This document shows positions 23,750-24,287 of a stretch of 24,287 bases of DNA, one piece after another (the stretch's first letter is position 1; every line of letters begins with the position of its first letter). The position numbers and the translations under genes were made by a program. Source of the stretch: JAISDD01 sp031553935 (GTDB lineage: Bacteria; Bacillota; Syntrophomonadia; Syntrophomonadales; Syntrophomonadaceae). The notes below the pieces were generated by a model, which was given only the letters and a program-made list of their open reading frames with translations, had not been told where the DNA came from and ran no database searches. The stretch is taken from NCBI GenBank assembly GCA_031553935.1, contig JAVBKS010000056.1, forward strand, positions 1 through 24,287. Reading direction: 5' to 3'.

Positions 23750-23921
23750 GAATTTCAAATCTCCTGAGAAATAAATATGTTAGTTATTATAGCTGCAGTT
23801 TGATCAAAAAGTCCAACTGTTGAATCATGGAATCGTTATTATGACTTTGCAACTAATCATAGATATTTTGAAGCAAGTATGCTTTCGTAATATGGCAATA
23901 CAAAAAAAGTCGCTCAAGAAA

Positions 23922-24287
23922 CTAGATATTGCCTTTTTTCAACATTTCCTCAATTTGCTCGACGGAAACTCCTTCTTTAAGCAATTTCAAGGCTCGAGAA
24001 ATACCTTCCATTTCACCTTCGGCCTTACCGATTTCTATTCCTTGTTCCTTAGCCTCTCGTAATGCATAGGCCATTACTGCTTTATGGTCTTCTTCCATCT
24101 TCTCAAGTAAGTCTATCATGGTACGCTCCTCCTTAGTCAGGTTTCCCTTTTCAATAATTCTAACCGCGTCTTTTATATACTTTGGGGCTTCATTGCTAAC
24201 TTCTCCTGTTAAAAAGTAGTCTCGCCAGGTTTGAAGGTTATTTTTCAACATGTCACTTGGTTTCGTCAATTCAAAATACGCTATGGT
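23922..24287 (-). CDS. Rpn/PD-(D/E)XK nuclease family transposase-like protein, C-terminal part
   Basis: The frame is open to the right window edge (TIAYFELTKPSD... read into the window), so only the last 121 residues are seen. LQTWRDYFLTGE, ERTMIDLLEKMEEDHKAVMAYALREAKEQGIEIGKAEG and the helical tail LKLLKEGVSVEQIEEMLKKG are typical of the C-terminus of Rpn-type recombination-promoting nucleases (PDDEXK_2 group). The nuclease core, normally at the N-terminus, lies outside. The GIEIGKAEGE repeat-like coil is a usual feature of the family. These genes are spread widely in Clostridia and are often associated with genome plasticity. Confidence 0.8.
   Translation of the reverse strand, partial: TIAYFELTKPSDMLKNNLQTWRDYFLTGEVSNEAPKYIKDAVRIIEKGNLTKEERTMIDLLEKMEEDHKAVMAYALREAKEQGIEIGKAEGEMEGISRALKLLKEGVSVEQIEEMLKKGNI

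Noticed and set aside
23894..23937. Terminator formed by GGCAATA / TATTGCC followed by T-run on the plus strand
   Set aside because: The loop is 26 nt, the right arm is the coding end of the Rpn-like gene, and no plus-strand gene precedes it.
23820..24062. An 80-codon plus-strand frame
   Set aside because: It is mostly antisense to the Rpn-like gene and has no ribosome binding site or family features.

Overview
The window looks like chromosomal DNA from a low-GC, endospore-forming Firmicute (Bacillota, most likely class Clostridia). The basis is the gene order rplU-prp-rpmA-spo0B-like-obg, an L27 with a cleavable N-terminal extension plus its Prp protease, a BofC-C-like protein, AT-rich intergenic DNA, strong GGAGG-type ribosome binding sites and frequent TTG starts. 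No rRNA, tRNA, CRISPR array, insertion sequence or prophage gene was recognised. The genus cannot be fixed from the sequence alone.

Layout. (1) 1-1139: the 3' part of a secreted or surface beta-propeller-like gene that enters from the left and is broken by a one-base frameshift near 511-520. (2) 1342-1724: a self-contained unit of promoter, a 68-residue peptide made almost only of Gly and Cys (17 Cys), and an intrinsic terminator. This is the most unusual item in the window. (3) 1751-4392: a shortened UvrC/Cho-like GIY-YIG nuclease (minus), a membrane-anchored BofC-C-like protein (plus) and an NRDE/TANGO2-family Ntn-hydrolase-like protein (minus). (4) 4604-7289: an OmpR-type response regulator overlapping a multi-spanning histidine kinase, closed by a clear terminator. 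(5) 7549-8806: a patatin-like phospholipase, then a 27-residue membrane peptide with its own near-consensus promoter and a dyad over the -10 box. (6) 8836-10401 (minus): two tandem metallo-beta-lactamase-fold hydrolases. (7) 10525-12952 (minus): two lipoproteins, a PstS-like binding protein and a WG-repeat protein.

(8) 13101-22493 (plus) is the conserved housekeeping block: B12-binding/radical SAM protein (TIGR03960 type), DUF2344 protein and RNase G in translationally coupled order; a structured leader before rplU; L21, Prp and L27, closed by a terminator; then a Spo0B-like protein, the ribosome-assembly GTPase Obg, and the first two proline-biosynthesis enzymes ProB and ProA. A DedA/VTT-type membrane protein follows. 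(9) The right edge carries, on the minus strand, an eight-cysteine putative metal or Fe-S protein and the C-terminal part of an Rpn/PD-(D/E)XK transposase-like protein that runs off the window.

Themes. The central block joins RNA processing (Rng), ribosome biogenesis (L21, Prp-matured L27, Obg) and a possible sporulation phosphotransferase (Spo0B-like). The left and right parts are accessory and carry the less-explained items: the Cys/Gly peptide, the half-UvrC, the 27-residue membrane peptide and the eight-cysteine protein. No complete novel multi-gene system could be demonstrated; the Cys/Gly peptide unit is the best candidate for something undescribed, but no modifying enzyme for it lies in the window.
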